NCBI GenBank assembly: GCA_032718865.1
Contig: JALUTQ010000005.1
Location: 1,922,001 to 1,986,000, forward strand
Direction of reading: 5' to 3'
Source: Tilletia caries
Lineage: Eukaryota; Basidiomycota; Exobasidiomycetes; Tilletiales; Tilletiaceae
DNA length: 64,000 nt
In this document: in pieces, positions 1-11,072 of the stretch
Position numbering within the stretch: the stretch's first letter is position 1
Layout of the letters: the number at the start of each line of letters is the position of its first letter
Program-made: the position numbers and the translations under genes
Notes under the pieces: model-generated
What the model saw: the letters and a program-made list of their open reading frames with translations, nothing else
Databases searched by the model: none
What the model was told of the DNA's origin: nothing

Positions 1-48
1 AATTCCGCTTCTTATCAGCCTGTCCATCGACTCGAATAATAAGGAACA

Positions 49-735
49 TTAGTCCGGATCGAAAGACCACGAGGAGATGCTCTTCTCTTGGATCGCCAGA
101 CTCTGACTCATGGTGATGTCGGTTGACTCGCTGGCGGGAGGATTGGCGGTTACCCACTCTTTGGCGCGTGCATATCCGCGTGCGGCGGCCTCTTTCACGC
201 CCTCCAGCCAGCGTCCCTCGATACCGTCCAGCCCAGCAGAAGTCGAGCGGGCCCGACCGGTCGGAAAGGAGACGAAGAGGAGGAAGAAGAGCATGGAGGA
301 GAGACGTGTGAGCAGGGACAGAAGAAGAGCCAAACTTCCGTTTGGTTCAGGCTGGATTCTGCCACCGCCATGGTCGATGCCGGGACCGATCCGACCTGCG
401 CCATCGTCCTGACCACCTCCGGGAAGAGGCGAGGAAACAGGTCGTAAGATCACTTGCTCCTTCAGTCGAGCAGGTGTTAGGGCTGGATCTTGCTGCCGCT
501 GCTGCAGCGTCGAGAGCGAGGGCTGGCTGGATATGCTGTGACGGTCTGCTGAGCAGGAGACGTGGTTCAGACAGTGCGCTGATGCGGAAGGCCGCTGGCG
601 GACCGGGGAGCGATGGCAGGTGGAACGAGTGAGCTGTGTGTGGGAAAAGACAGAATAGGAAGAGAACGAGAGATGATAGTCGGCAGAAGAAGACGGGATA
701 AAGAGATCAAAATGACGCAGATCATTCCACATCAA
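49..735 (-). CDS. Hypothetical protein, possibly with unresolved introns
   Basis: An open frame of 228 codons ends at a stop at 49-51. The last 70 or so codons look like genuine protein (acidic/basic helical stretch around GIEGRWLEGVKEAAARGYA, then a Ser-rich tail ending SSWSFDPD). The first half is Ser/Pro/Arg-rich and low in structure, and a hydrophobic patch in the middle (LFFLLFVSFP) could be a membrane segment or translated intron. I do not recognise the family. It lies in the same orientation as the next gene (1185-2093). The true start and exon limits are uncertain. Confidence 0.3.
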   Translation of the reverse strand: MMWNDLRHFDLFIPSSSADYHLSFSSYSVFSHTQLTRSTCHRSPVRQRPSASAHCLNHVSCSADRHSISSQPSLSTLQQRQQDPALTPARLKEQVILRPVSSPLPGGGQDDGAGRIGPGIDHGGGRIQPEPNGSLALLLSLLTRLSSMLFFLLFVSFPTGRARSTSAGLDGIEGRWLEGVKEAAARGYARAKEWVTANPPASESTDITMSQSLAIQEKSISSWSFDPD

Positions 736-1184
736 CTGCCGAACTACTCACCTTGCTAGTTGGGGCGATACCTGGAGACCTTCTTCTGTAGAGAGAGAAG
801 AGATTAGATCCGCGCAAGCGCAGAGAAGAGAGAAGAGAGAAGAGAAAGATCCGCGCAAGCGCAGAGAGAAAAACAAACGACAGATGGATGACCGACGAGG
901 GGAGTGGACTTGGGACCGACGGGTGCGCTCGGATCTTCAGGGACTCGAGGGATCGTAGTAATGCAGCTCAACTTGGAGTTTGAATTGATGGCCGGACCAA
1001 GAGACTTTGGTTGAGAACGTGTGAAGATGGACGAGGATGCGGAAAGAAATACAGGGGAAAGAGAGAAAATAGCGACGTCGCCTGGACGAGAGACCTGAAA
1101 GGGAAAGAGACTGCTTTTTGGGTGTGGGAATGCGATACGACGAATGGAACGACTATTGGAGGGGTAAGAAAGACGGAAAGAAAA
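736..1184. other. Intergenic, purine-rich, with a short direct repeat
   Basis: No gene seen. The stretch 785-875 is almost all A/G and holds two copies of GATCCGCGCAAGCGCAGAG (around 808 and 849) separated by GAAGAGA repeats. It may contain the upstream exon or promoter of the gene ending at 49. Confidence 0.4.
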
Positions 1185-2093
1185 TCAGAGTGCGTCCGAG
1201 TGGTCGCTGGAGGCGTCCTCCTCGGAGGGATCGCGGAGACGTAATTCTCGCTGAAAGCTGAGCTCCAGCTCGTCCGAGCCTGCTTCAACGTCGTGGCCCA
1301 GGCGATCAGCGTTCGCAGGAGCGAGGTGGGCAACGTTGGGGGGATCTGGGGCTTGTACCGGCGCTGCATTCGCGGGAGTCGTTGGGGTCGTTGAGAGGAA
1401 GTGATAGAAAAAGGCGATGAGAATCGCGATGGCCGTGAGAAGCCGGAAGAGCGGCCACGAGAGCGAGGGCGCCTGGAGAGTCGAGCAGCTCTTGATGAGG
1501 CTGCAGGTGTCCTTGAGTAGCGGGACGGGCGAGTCGCATTTGTTCTCGTACTGCGCCTTTCCGCACATCTTGGAAATGTCCGAGCCCACTGTGATGAGAG
1601 AGATCAGGATGGTCAGCTTCAGGATCGGATGGGAACGAACAGGTGTCGTCACTCACACTTGTAAGCATTCCAGCACCAGCTGCTGAACTCGTGGCCTGCG
1701 ATGACGAGCGCCAGCGCCCAGGTGAACGTGGCCAGGATATGGGCGACGAGGCCGGGAGGCAGGTGCTCCTCGTGAGGCAGCTCTGGGACGTGTGGGTGCC
1801 CCTGACGCTCCAGATGCTTACACAAGGATCGGAAGCTCGAGTGCAGGTAGATATGATTGGTGATGCACCCTAAGATGGCAAGTCAAGAGGTATGGAGTTC
1901 GATGTCGAGAGCTAAGTACAGTGAGAAGTGTGATGCGAAGGTGACAGGGAGAGAGAGAGAGAAGGGTCTCGGCCGAGAGAAAGGAGAGGAAAGTGGAGAA
2001 GAGAAAAGAGAAGGAAGGGAGGAGATAAGATAAGATAGATGGCCACGTGGTTAAGCCACGTGGTCCCATCTAGCACAGTATCGGACATCATGG
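1185..2093 (-). CDS. Two-pass membrane protein, Brl1/Brr6-like (tentative)
   Basis: At least two coding exons, 1657-1872 and 1185-1588, are separated by an intron at 1589-1656 (GTGAGT...CACAG). The upstream exon has a CATCTTAG acceptor at about 1873, so a first exon lies further upstream, perhaps starting at the ATG ATG near 2092. The protein has a His-rich head, a membrane span (HILATFTWALALVIAG), a loop with four cysteines (C-x8-C-x10-C-x5-C), a second span (LLTAIAILIAFFYHFLS) and an acidic Ser/Asp tail. TM, Cys-rich loop, TM is the plan of the Brl1/Brr6 family of nuclear-envelope proteins that act in nuclear pore assembly. The family call is inference from topology and cysteine spacing; another small membrane protein is possible. 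Confidence 0.45.
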
Positions 2094-2148
2094 TCGTGGT
2101 CGGGCGGAGGAAGTGATCAGACCTGTCCGAGGCTACTAAGTAAGGAAG

Positions 2149-2923
2149 TAAGGTTGTCCCCGGAGTAACGCGGAGGGCTCCGCCTCCGCACTTCCAAATT
2201 CCGCCGGAATTTTGACTTTTTGAGGCGAGCTCCGCCTCCGCAGACTAAGACAGAGCTAAAAAAAACCAGCTCCGCGTTCCGACGGAATTATACAAAAGTT
2301 GAAAGCCCAGCTCCGCTCTCCGCGTTTTTTCTGTGCGTTTTCATAATGCTCCTCCGTGTTCCGTGTATGCGGAGCTCGGAATTCCGCGGAATCCCGTCGG
2401 AGCGCAGTGGTGGTATAAGTTGCTCTCAGAATGACTCTAATTTAATCAGAGCTATACATTCACCGTCCGACATTGTTGCGGTATTGACTTCAGTGCTATT
2501 TTGAAGTTCTCAACGGATGATGATTCCCGTTTTGTCCCCTGCACGTGTCTCGACGATGCCAATTTTCTCGGAATTCCGCACATTTCCGCGGAACTTGGAC
2601 GGAATTCCGGCGGAGCGCATCCGAAATAAGGTCACGTGACCCCTATTTCGACTATCACGTGACCTCACAGCTCGGTTGGAATTCCGCGGAAATTCCGCCG
2701 GAATTTTCACACAACTTTGACGACTCCGCGCTCCGTACTTTTGGCTAGTGGGCTCAGGATTGGGCTCCGCGCTCCGCGTAGATTCCGGCGGAGTCCTCCA
2801 GGCGGACTCCGTACTTTTTAAAGATCAAAAATTTCTCAAAAGTGAGCTCCGCGCTCCGCCTCCGTCGGAGGAGTACGGAGTCCGCAAAACCCCAGCTCCG
2901 CGTCAACTCCGGGGACAACCTTA
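2149..2923. mobile_element. hAT-like MITE, TAAGGTTGTCC family
   Basis: A 775-bp element with terminal inverted repeats TAAGGTTGTCCCCGGAG and a perfect 8-bp target duplication TAAGGAAG on both sides (2141-2148 and 2924-2931). The interior has no gene; it is filled with degenerate GGAATTCCGCGGAATTCC and GGAGCTCCGC palindromes. The 8-bp duplication and short TIRs fit a non-autonomous hAT element. A lone matching right end (CCGGGGACAACCTTA) lies at about 48386-48400. Confidence 0.85.
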
Positions 2924-3174
2924 TAAGGAAGAATGCATTTCTCAGCCATGATTGCTATGACAGACAGATACAAGTTATGGTTCAAAGGCGCTCATGGTTA
3001 CGGCTTACGCGGAAGCTCAGGGTAGCAAAGCTACCCTTCGTCCGCTCCGCCATGAGTCCGAGTCGGAAACAGATTGCATGTAGTCACTCTGGTATTTCAC
3101 ATACGACCATTCTCAGCCATAGCCCATAGGTGTATACACATGTCATCTCATCTTTGATTGCGTATAGACTCATG

Positions 3175-3925
3175 TAAGGATGAGCACGGAGTAAGCCCCG
3201 GAGCGGCTTTGCAGGAGCGCCCCGGTTATCCGGGGCCGCACTCCGGGAGAGCCGGGAGTACGGAGTGAGAATCGGGAGCTTACCTCACCGTTGCCGGAGT
3301 ACGGAGTTGACTTTTGAGCATTGTAGGAAATTCCCCGGAGTACGGAGCTGACCTCTGGGCGTTGCAAAAATTCCCCGGAGTACGGAGTAAATACCTGCGA
3401 AATGTGACGGAGTCCGGGGCGCTCCGGGACCTCCACATCTTTCTCATAAGGAAGGTATTTTCCCATAAACAAGAGTATTTTGAGGGTATTTTGGGGTCAA
3501 TTCTCAAAATTCATTTTTAGAAATCTCATCTCGCAGTCTAAATCTGACCAAAACAACTGTGCAAGCGCTCTCAGACTGTTCTCTTAACCACAGCTGCTAC
3601 AAGCTTGATCATGAGCATACATATTTCTGAAATTGCACCATATTTCGAGATCTGTGAGATCATCTCCCGGAGTGCGGAGCTCCCCCGGATTATCCGGGCT
3701 CCGTAGCTACGGAGTACGGAGTAGACTTTCTGAAACACTTCATAATCTGACGGAGCACGGAGCAAGTTTTCCCTGGTGCTCCTTATCGTGACGGAGTACG
3801 AAGTAGGATGCTGGTGTAACTCTGAAAAAAGACGGAGCACGGAGCACCACAGAAAGTCAGCGGAGCGCCCCGGAGTATGGGCCCGGGAGTACGGAGCACT
3901 CCGGGGCGCTCCGGGCTCATCCTTA
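3175..3925. mobile_element. hAT-like MITE, TAAGGATGAGC family, copy 1
   Basis: A 751-bp element with TIRs starting TAAGGATGAGC and a perfect 8-bp duplication GACTCATG (3167-3174, 3926-3933). Its interior is dense in CGGAGTACGGAG / CTCCGTACTCCG and contains no convincing ORF. A second, inverted copy is at 53346-54103. Confidence 0.88.
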
Positions 3926-3933
3926 GACTCATG

Positions 3934-4963
3934 TGAAGATAATAATCCACAGAGAAGAATGAGTCTGCAACCGGACGAGATCAATTGGGAGGAAAAAAGA
4001 CGAGAGGGGGATGATGCGCTGAAGGGTGGGCGGAAAGACGGAGAGGAAGGAGCACAGACAACGAGCAGCTAGTGAGAAACTGAGAAAGGACAGAGGTATT
4101 CAGAAGTGTGAGCAGACTGCAGAGACATAAAGTGATCAGCATCAGTCATCAGAACACGGGTCAGGGCGAAGGGGACCTAAGAAATTAGATGGATGGGCTG
4201 CATCAGAAGCAATGGAAGGGGAGAAGGCATCAAAACATCGGAAGAAGCTGCATGATAAGGGAAGGAGTAAGCAAATCGGACGGGGAAGCTGCATCATAAT
4301 GGGAAGGGACTGTCTCGGAAGTCGAACGGAGGAGCAAGAGGAGGATTGAGACACATCTAAGGGTAAGTGGCGCATCCACGAAAAGACCAGGTAGGTGTGA
4401 GCGGCATCAGGGACAGAGAGAAAAAGAGAGAGGGAGAGAGGGAAAGAGATTGGCGAAGAGAGGCAAAGAGAGACGGATCAACGGAGGAGAGGCTCACCGG
4501 AGGAAGAAACTCTCAAAACGTTGCAGACTGGAAAGAACGAGATACAGTCAACACTCAGCAGCGCAGATGGTGAGAAAAAATACTTACCTTAATGTTCTTC
4601 GTTGCTGTAGAGAGACGTCGGTGGCAGGGGGAAGGGAAATGGTGTGGTGGTGAGGGAGTGCCGGTGAGAGAGTAGTGGTGGTGGGCGTTTCGGGCCTTCG
4701 GAGTTAAGAGCTTTGCTGCTCATTTCCATGATCATGGACTAGATCCGAAGCGCCCAACTTTCCGTCACTAATAAAGTACACCTCAAACTGCCGCGAATGG
4801 GCTGAAATTTGGGCACGTAACGTAGAATCGTATGAACCCCGGAGCTTAGAAAATCTGAGGAGGTTTGAAGCCGAATTGCGAAAAAAAATTCTATTGATGT
4901 TGCAATGAACAATGCGGCCGTAAGAGGCCGGGCCGATAGAAACCCAGAACTAAAGTCTGGGTA
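3934..4963. other. Gene-free, purine-rich stretch
   Basis: 3960-4560 is strongly biased to A and G (AGAGAAAAAGAGAGAGGGAGAGAG near 4412). ORFs here are short and compositionally biased, so I see no gene. From about 4735 the sequence may be the degenerate upstream part of the DIRS remnant. Confidence 0.5.
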
Positions 4964-5960
4964 ATGGACTCTGTTAACACCCTCCTCAGCACCCGTCGAG
5001 TCACCATCATACCTCAACCACAGCATGCAGGTGGGACGACATCTTTTCTCGTCCATGAGGCCGAGTCCATCTCTAATGACGGCGAAGGTCACTTCGTCAA
5101 ACACGCACAAGTCAGTCACAGCGCCCAGCTGGTCACCTCCTTGTCCTCAATCAACAACTTCACACATCCACTTGGAGTACCTTGGAAGGCCGCTAAGGAC
5201 AAGGACTTCGCCCCGGTACAGGTCTACACTGGGTTCACCTTCGACATCCCGAATCGGATAGTTGGCCTACCGGAGGACAAGCGCTTGCGCTATCTCGATC
5301 ACATCACCTCTTAGGGTTCCGAAAAGCGCCTGGGTCGACTACAGCACGCGGCTTTTGTCCACGTCGCCGGCAGGAAGAGACTTGCCTACCTCCGACAGTT
5401 TCTCCGCCAATGCGCAGACAAACCTCGTCACACCCTGCGACATCCATGCAGGCACCTTCGCGCCGACTTGGTCTGGTGGCAGAAGGCTCTTCAGGTCCCC
5501 AACCATGCTCGACCATTCCACCATGATCTACATCTCCACGACATGGACCTGGCAACGGATGCTTCCCTTCAATGGGGCATCGGCGCCATCTGCAACGCTG
5601 GCCACCTCGCTATTCCACTTGTCCAGCCATATTCGCCCAGCATCCTCGCGGTTGAAGCTCTGGCCGTCGAACTCGGACTGCTTCTGGCCATCGACATGTG
5701 CAGCACATGCTGACCTCCCACTGTTGTCCGGACACAGCTTGCGCATCGGCGGTTGTACCGAGCTCCTGCTGCGCGGTGTTCCCATCGACACTGTTCGGAT
5801 TGTGGGGAGGTGCACATCAGAGGCGTGGAAACGCTACATACGACGACACATCGAGATCTTAGTCCCGAATCTGGCGTACACACGCCCTCAAACCGCAGCA
5901 GAAGTGGCCGCTCATGGCATCCCTAGCGCCAACAACCAAGCCGCTGCCGCCGCGACCTGA
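4964..5960 (+). pseudogene. Truncated DIRS-type retroelement: RT-RNase H joined to tyrosine recombinase C-terminus
   Basis: One frame from 4964 to 5713 carries the C-terminal part of a DIRS reverse transcriptase (DFAPVQVYTGFTFDIPN, then PEDKRLRYLDHI), broken by one TAG at 5312-5314, followed in the same frame by the WWQKAL region and an RNase H-like segment (DLATDASLQWGIGA ... EALAVELGLLLAIDM). At about 5700 the frame changes and a tyrosine-recombinase C-terminus follows (SGHSLRIGG with the HxxR box, then EAWKRYIRRH with the presumed nucleophilic Tyr) to 5960. RT, RNase H and tyrosine recombinase in this order define DIRS elements. The abrupt join suggests an internal deletion removing the end of RNase H and most of the recombinase. 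No split repeats were identified. Confidence 0.75.
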
Positions 5961-6149
5961 CGGTCTGGGTAGCCGCCATCGACGCCTGTCTCCCTTCACC
6001 CACATAAAAGCCAGCTACTCGGCGTATGTTTGTTAGCAGCCAGTTCGCGCCCGGTTGGGCGGTGCTTTACACTGCGCAATTCATTGGCATTTGACATTTC
6101 TTAATTTTCAACAATACATGACGAGGAACTACTGACGAAGATCTCTCAA

Positions 6150-6176
<27 letters not shown>
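6150..6176. repeat. (CT)n microsatellite
   Basis: Thirteen or so uninterrupted CT dinucleotides, about 60 nt upstream of an ATG at 6233 that opens a short Ser/Pro-rich frame of doubtful coding value. It could be a pyrimidine-rich promoter tract. Confidence 0.8.
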
Positions 6177-6180
<4 letters not shown>

Positions 6181-6799
6181 CCTCTTCATTCCCCTCACAG
6201 CCTTTCCCATCCTCACCCTCTCAATCCGCAGCATGTCCTGCTCATCCTCGCCCTTCCGTTACGGCCCGCTGCAGGCCCTCCTCATCAACCCCGGCACTTC
6301 AGACTTTGTGCCTACTGCCTCCGCCTCGCCTCCAGGCGGTCATCGACGGTCGCATGAATGGATCCCCCGCTGTTGTCAAGAACTTCGAGAGAGACGATCT
6401 TGCAATGCATCACTGATCACACAGAGAATCTGGGGTAGGTCCCTTCGACGAGAAGATACACGATCTGACTGCTCCATGAAGAGCGTGCGCGCCGCGCGGG
6501 TTCTGTTGCTGGAAGGATGAAGGGGCGCCGGGTTTACATATTCTAAGAAGTAAGATATTAAAAAGGGGAAGTTTCGGGGGGGGGGGGAGGGGGTTGCGAG
6601 GGCGTATGCCAGTGATGCGCTCCGTGTTGTTATTGATGCCGTGAAGGGAGGAATGGTGGTGGCGGCGGGAGACGGGCTCATTCTGCGCCGAAGAAGAAGT
6701 CCCCCCGGGAGTGTCGGCAACGAAGGAAGAGTGGGATATTTGGCAGGGTTGAACTAGCATAGAAATGTCTCAGCCCCTTGATTCGTGACCATCATCAAA

Positions 6800-7470
6800 A
6801 ATGAATTTCCCCCAACACAAGCCAAAAAAGACCGCAAATCGCAAATCGCTGTTAAAACCTAAAAGTAGCCTAAGCGCGCTGAGGAGCTATGCCTTGGCTC
6901 AACGACAGGTGTATAATACTCCTACAGCTCAAATTGCATGTCGAAGGAAAAAGGAAGAATAAAAAAATGTCAAAACCGGAAGGCGGTAAGGACGAAGGCG
7001 ATTATAAAAGAAACGAGATCCGCTGCCGCAAAAAAAAAGAAAAAAAAATCGGCCGAACTGAATACCGCGTCAACTCGACTCCAAAAATTCAGGGACCGCA
7101 GGCAATGTAGAAGAAGGGAAATTTAGGGCCAGGTCACTTCTGCCAAAGCCTTCATTTGCTCTCCCGGGAAAAACGCCGGAGTCCGGGACTGGAAGCGGGC
7201 AAGCTCTGCGGACTGCGATAAGATTTCCGAACACACTAAAATTGTGCAAAACCAACAGATAATGCACTTGCCTGCAGTCCCTGAAAATGGTTAGCCGAAT
7301 GGACGCGTTATTGAGCTCAGCCAAATTGTTTTTGCGGCAGCGGAACTCATTTCTGTTGAAATTGTCTTATGTCATATGTGCCCTTACAGCCTTACGGGTT
7401 TTAATTTTTTTTTTGGCCTCTCCTTTTTCCTCCGATATTCAGGACAACAGGTTCCCCGTTTCACGAGACG
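6800..7470. repeat. Dispersed repeat, copy 1 (partner at 20430-20890)
   Basis: 7120-7470 aligns in direct orientation with 20440-20765 (shared CACTTCTGCCAAAGCCTTCA, GATTTCCGAACACAC). The left end, 6800-6960, matches the reverse complement of 20765-20890 (CTTGG-TCAACGACAG-TGTATAATACTCC). Together they describe one element with terminal inverted repeats of roughly 100-150 bp, each copy lacking one end. No coding region seen; likely a non-autonomous DNA transposon of unknown class. Confidence 0.6.
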
Positions 7471-7517
7471 TCGGATCATCTGACGATTTGTGCTGAACAG
7501 GTCCACGTGGCTCCCTG

Positions 7518-7552
7518 AACTTATCTATTATCTATTATCTATTATCTATTAT
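7518..7552. repeat. Heptameric tandem repeat (TCTATTA)n
   Basis: Four to five exact copies of a 7-bp unit, TCTATTA. No coding overlap of note. Confidence 0.8.
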
Positions 7553-7666
7553 CTTCGGCTTCCCTTTATTCTCACTAAGGAACTTCCCGGAGATGAACGA
7601 GAGTATATTGCTTGGGGCCGCGGTACATCAACACTTCGCTGTCGCCCGTCGAAAGGGTTGCGCGTA

Positions 7667-8956
7667 TCAAGGCTGGGAGGGGCTCGAGCTGAGCGCACCT
7701 CCCACCTTCTTGGTATTGGGAGCCTTCCGGATAGACTTAGAGGGGCTCGACAAGGCCTCCTCGTCGTCTTCGTCCTCAGGGGTCGTGTAAACCTCCTTAG
7801 ATCTCCTCGGCGTCAGGTTCGCCAGCACATCCTCCTCCTCGTTGTCATCCCTCCCCCCCTCGTTATCATCCCCCTCGTTATCCTCCTCCTCCACTTCTTC
7901 TACCCTCTCCTTCTCCTTACCCTTCCCCTCCTTCTGCTTACCCTTCCCCTCTCCTCTTCTTCCACCCAGTAAGTGCCCCTCCCCCAATCACATCCGGGTC
8001 CTCGTCCTCCTCCGACGCAGGCACAAGCAACCTCGATCCCCTTCCGACGCGCCCATCCTCGTCCATGTTTTTGCCCGGAATTGAAAGTCCCCTGCGCGTG
8101 ACCCGCAGATCGCCGTTGTCCTGGCCATCCTCATCGTCATCATCGGGGTCGACGCGATATGGGTTGGGCGGAGTTGGGTTGAGGAGGGTTTAGAGCGGGT
8201 CGATCGTCGTGCGGGACGCTTGGCAGGAGGGTTGGTTACCTTCTTGGGCGATACCTTCTTTGCGGTCGAGGACGACGCCTTCTTGTTCTTTTTGTTGGGA
8301 GTGGGCTTGGGGCGGGAAGGAGGAGTCGGTGTCTTGAGGGGGGGGGGGATATCCTCGTCATCGACCTCGTCATCGTATCCGTCATCGTATCCGTTATCGT
8401 AACCCTCCCCTGCCACGGAACCCGCCGTAGATGCAGTTTGATCCTGATGAGAGAAGGTTAAGTCAGCAGTTGTTCATAATCGAGAGTGGGGAGGGTGTCA
8501 GACTCACCTTCAGCCCTGCCTCCTCCATCTTCTGCTGGTGCTTGTTCAGCCGCTGCTCGTATCTGGAATGGCATGAGTGACATACCCTGAACAACTCGTC
8601 CTTCATCCACCGACGCCATGTAGGTCGAGGCGTGGGGAGACCGCAATTCATGCACATAGGTCGATTGTTGGCGTCCGTGGCGGGGTATAGCCGCTTGGGC
8701 TCGAGCTGGGTAGGGTCGTCCTTAGGGGAAGGGTTCGTGAGGGTCCGGGTGGTGCTACGGGGTCGATGACCCCGCTCCGCTCCAGTGTTGAGCGCAGGTC
8801 AACGACGAGCTCTATTGTATCAGCAGCTTGATTGAATACCTTCGCCCACTTGATTATCTGGTCCTTCGCAAGTCCGAGCCGCTTCCAGTCGTCGGAAGGA
8901 AGGCTGTATCCGTCTTGGATGACCAGTCGGGTCGGGTCATTGATGGGGTCCCCCAT
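7667..8956 (-). pseudogene. GATA-type zinc finger protein, frame-broken or with unresolved introns
   Basis: Start ATG at 8956 gives a helical N-terminus (GLAKDQIIKWAKVFNQAAD). In a second frame from about 8740 comes a GATA-like finger: CMNCG, then TPRPTWRRW, then CHSCHSRY, i.e. C-x2-C, WRR, C-x2-C, around 8570-8660. An intron follows (GTGAGT at about 8507 to CATCAG at about 8444), then an acidic, Lys/Pro-rich region with basic clusters (possible nuclear localisation), then a Glu/Lys-rich tail ending at 7667. GATA factors are nuclear DNA-binding regulators. The frame changes near 8740, 8155 and 7985; the last could be an intron, the others look like indels. The adjacent CTG-rich repeat (9000-9440) may have been part of the same locus. 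Confidence 0.55.
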
Positions 8957-8999
8957 GTTGACGAGCTGATGGCTGAAGAGACGAGTTGTTGGTTTAGTC

Positions 9000-9440
9000 G
9001 ATGACGATCTGCTGCTTGAAGATGAGGAGGGGGACGCGCTGCTGGTTGGGTCGTTGACGCAGCTCGGGATGGACGGTGATGAGCTGCTGATCGATGATGA
9101 GCACGGACGAGCTGCTGTGATCGAGGATGAGCAGGGACGAGCTGCTGCTTAAGGAAGGGTTGACGACGCGCTGCTGCTTGAGGAAGACGAGCTGCTGGCA
9201 GGGGAAGACCAGCTGTTGCTTGAGGAAGGGTTGATGACGAGCTGCTGCGTTGGTCGAAGACGAGGGCAAGCTGCTGCCAGAGGATGAGAATGAAGGAGAT
9301 CGATATCAGAGCTTGATGGTAGTACGAGGATGGGGGTGGGGTATGTCTTCACCAGCAATCGATACTGTGTGCTTTAATGGTCGTATGATGATCGGCGGGG
9401 ATGAGCTACTACTTGAGGGCGAGGGGTATCTTCTGCTTGA
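9000..9440. repeat. GAGCTGCTG-rich minisatellite
   Basis: Degenerate tandem units built around GACGAGCTGCTG(CTTGAGGAA), about 20-45 bp each, repeated more than ten times. All frames are open for long stretches because the unit lacks stops, so ORFs here are not evidence of genes. Confidence 0.7.
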
Positions 9441-10216
9441 GAGTGAGGGTGTTCTGCTGCTACTGTGGGTGAAGGAGATCGATGTCAGCGCTGGAGGGTT
9501 GTACGAGCATAGGATTAGGGGTATCTACTCACCACTGCTTGTCCGCTGCTGCTGTGGATGGATGTGAGCTGCTGCGCTGCTGGTGAGAGGATGATGGGAG
9601 CTGCTGGTGATGTAGAGGGATAGATCCATGTCAGCGCTGGAGTAGGACTAAAATCGTAGACAGGGATCTACGCACAGGACTTGGTCATTAGAGAGCTCTC
9701 TCCCTTTGTCGTTCCTCCCTTTGTCGATGTTGGAAGATAGGCGAAGGGAAGACAGCGGCTGGTCTGTGCATGCTCAGTCTGAAGGGTGGCCACCTTTCCC
9801 TTTTAAAAACACTTTCACTGACCACTGCACTAATTTCTTCACCCGAAGGCGATTCGGAGGTGCTGGTGGTGGACGTGGGTGTGGTGCAGGCTCCCTCGAG
9901 CCCTCGAGGGAGGTTGTTTTATATTCATCCGCAGCCAGACAAGCAGGCCAGCTTAGCGATCATAACAAGCGGGGCGGCCGCATACCCCTTCATTTCATTT
10001 CGCGATTCCGGAGCTCGGGCCCACCGGCTCTCGCAGCTTCCGTTTTCCGGAGGCCGTCCGGGACGGTTCCCACTTATCCTCCTCGTCGCATGTCCTCCCC
10101 TCGTAGGGTCACGTAGCTGCAATAGAATCTTACGTCTCCCAATTGTGTGCCAAGGATATCAGGTGCCATTCTTCAAGATTGCCTTTCTCAAGGAACGCGA
10201 GTCGGGGGTGGTAATT
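9441..10216. other. No gene supported
   Basis: ORFs on the plus strand at 9706-10297 run antisense to the JmjC gene and have no family features. A palindrome CCCTCGAGCCCTCGAGGG lies near 9893. Otherwise nothing seen. Confidence 0.4.
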
Positions 10217-11050
10217 TCAATCGCGTATATAGCCGGCCGCTTCCGACTCCTTGTAATTGTCGAAGAGCTTCTGCAAGTTCGTCGCCGTGGACTTTAAGGT
10301 GCACTCCTCTCCGGACTTCTTCGTCAAGGCCTCCACCGTTCGTTTGAGGGCCGCCATTTCCCGCTCCAGCATCTTCACCTTCCGACCCATCGCTTGCACC
10401 TCCGCTGACTCCTCCGCCAGGTTGGCCACAATCTCGTTCTGCACTGCCGCCAGGCCGGGGCCGAGTCCCGCCTCGTCCGCCCAGCTGGAGTCAGGAACCG
10501 TCGCCATGCAAACACGCCACGCCCACAGCAGGACGGGTCTGATCATGCACGCATCCACTCCCATCGTTTTCCCATTCGCGGTGGCCGCCGAGCGTCCGTG
10601 CTGGATAGCCACGATCTGGTCTACGCTTGTCGGGGGCATAATGTCGCGGGCGATCTTGAAGCAGGGCCGCAAGTTTCTCACCTGGGAGGGAAGCAACCCG
10701 TCGTTGTCTGTTAGTAGGGCCATCCATGTATAGTGCGTTTGGGTATGGGTGGGGCTTACCTGATGGGGCACGCCCGGAGGGATGTAAACTGCCTCTCCCA
10801 CGCGCTGCAGAATCACCCGTGCGCGATATTCGTTGCGTGTACCCAGCTCCGCCACCGCGTCGATGAATTCGTCCGTTGCTGAGTACGTCTGGCTGTACAG
10901 AATGTCACCGCTCCATTTCTCTCCGTTCTTCTCAGGTTAAATTTCTGGCGTGCTGCGATCGGCCAGACGATCCATTCGGCGCCGATCGGCCGGTCATCGA
11001 GATCCTTCGACGTTGGGACATCCTCTACCTCCATCGCGTGCGCGGGCTCG
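10217..11050 (-). CDS. JmjC-domain protein, 5' end missing
   Basis: The C-terminal exon (10217-10681) holds a helical, coiled-coil-like segment (EMAALKRTVEALTKKSGEE). An intron at 10682-10759 (GTAAGC...CCCAG) separates it from an exon with EAVYIPPGVPHQ, the conserved strand and distal metal-binding His of JmjC/cupin oxygenases. Further upstream (to 11034) comes GAEWIVWPIAARQKFN. JmjC proteins are Fe(II)/2-oxoglutarate-dependent dioxygenases, often histone demethylases. The frame shifts between the LR of KFNLR and the KWSGDILYSQ segment at about 10925, and the 5' part stops at the edge of the mitochondrial rRNA insertion, so this is a truncated and probably inactive gene. The first metal-binding motif is not visible. 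Confidence 0.6.
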
Positions 11051-11072
11051 GAGGCGTCGCAACTAATGAGTT

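Noticed and set aside
9000..9560. Several overlapping ORFs of 60-105 codons on both strands
   Set aside because: They are by-products of a stop-poor GAGCTGCTG minisatellite.
9706..10733. Long plus-strand ORFs at 9706-10297 and 10257-10733
   Set aside because: They overlap the JmjC exons antisense. The minus strand has the recognisable PPGVPHQ motif and a proper intron.
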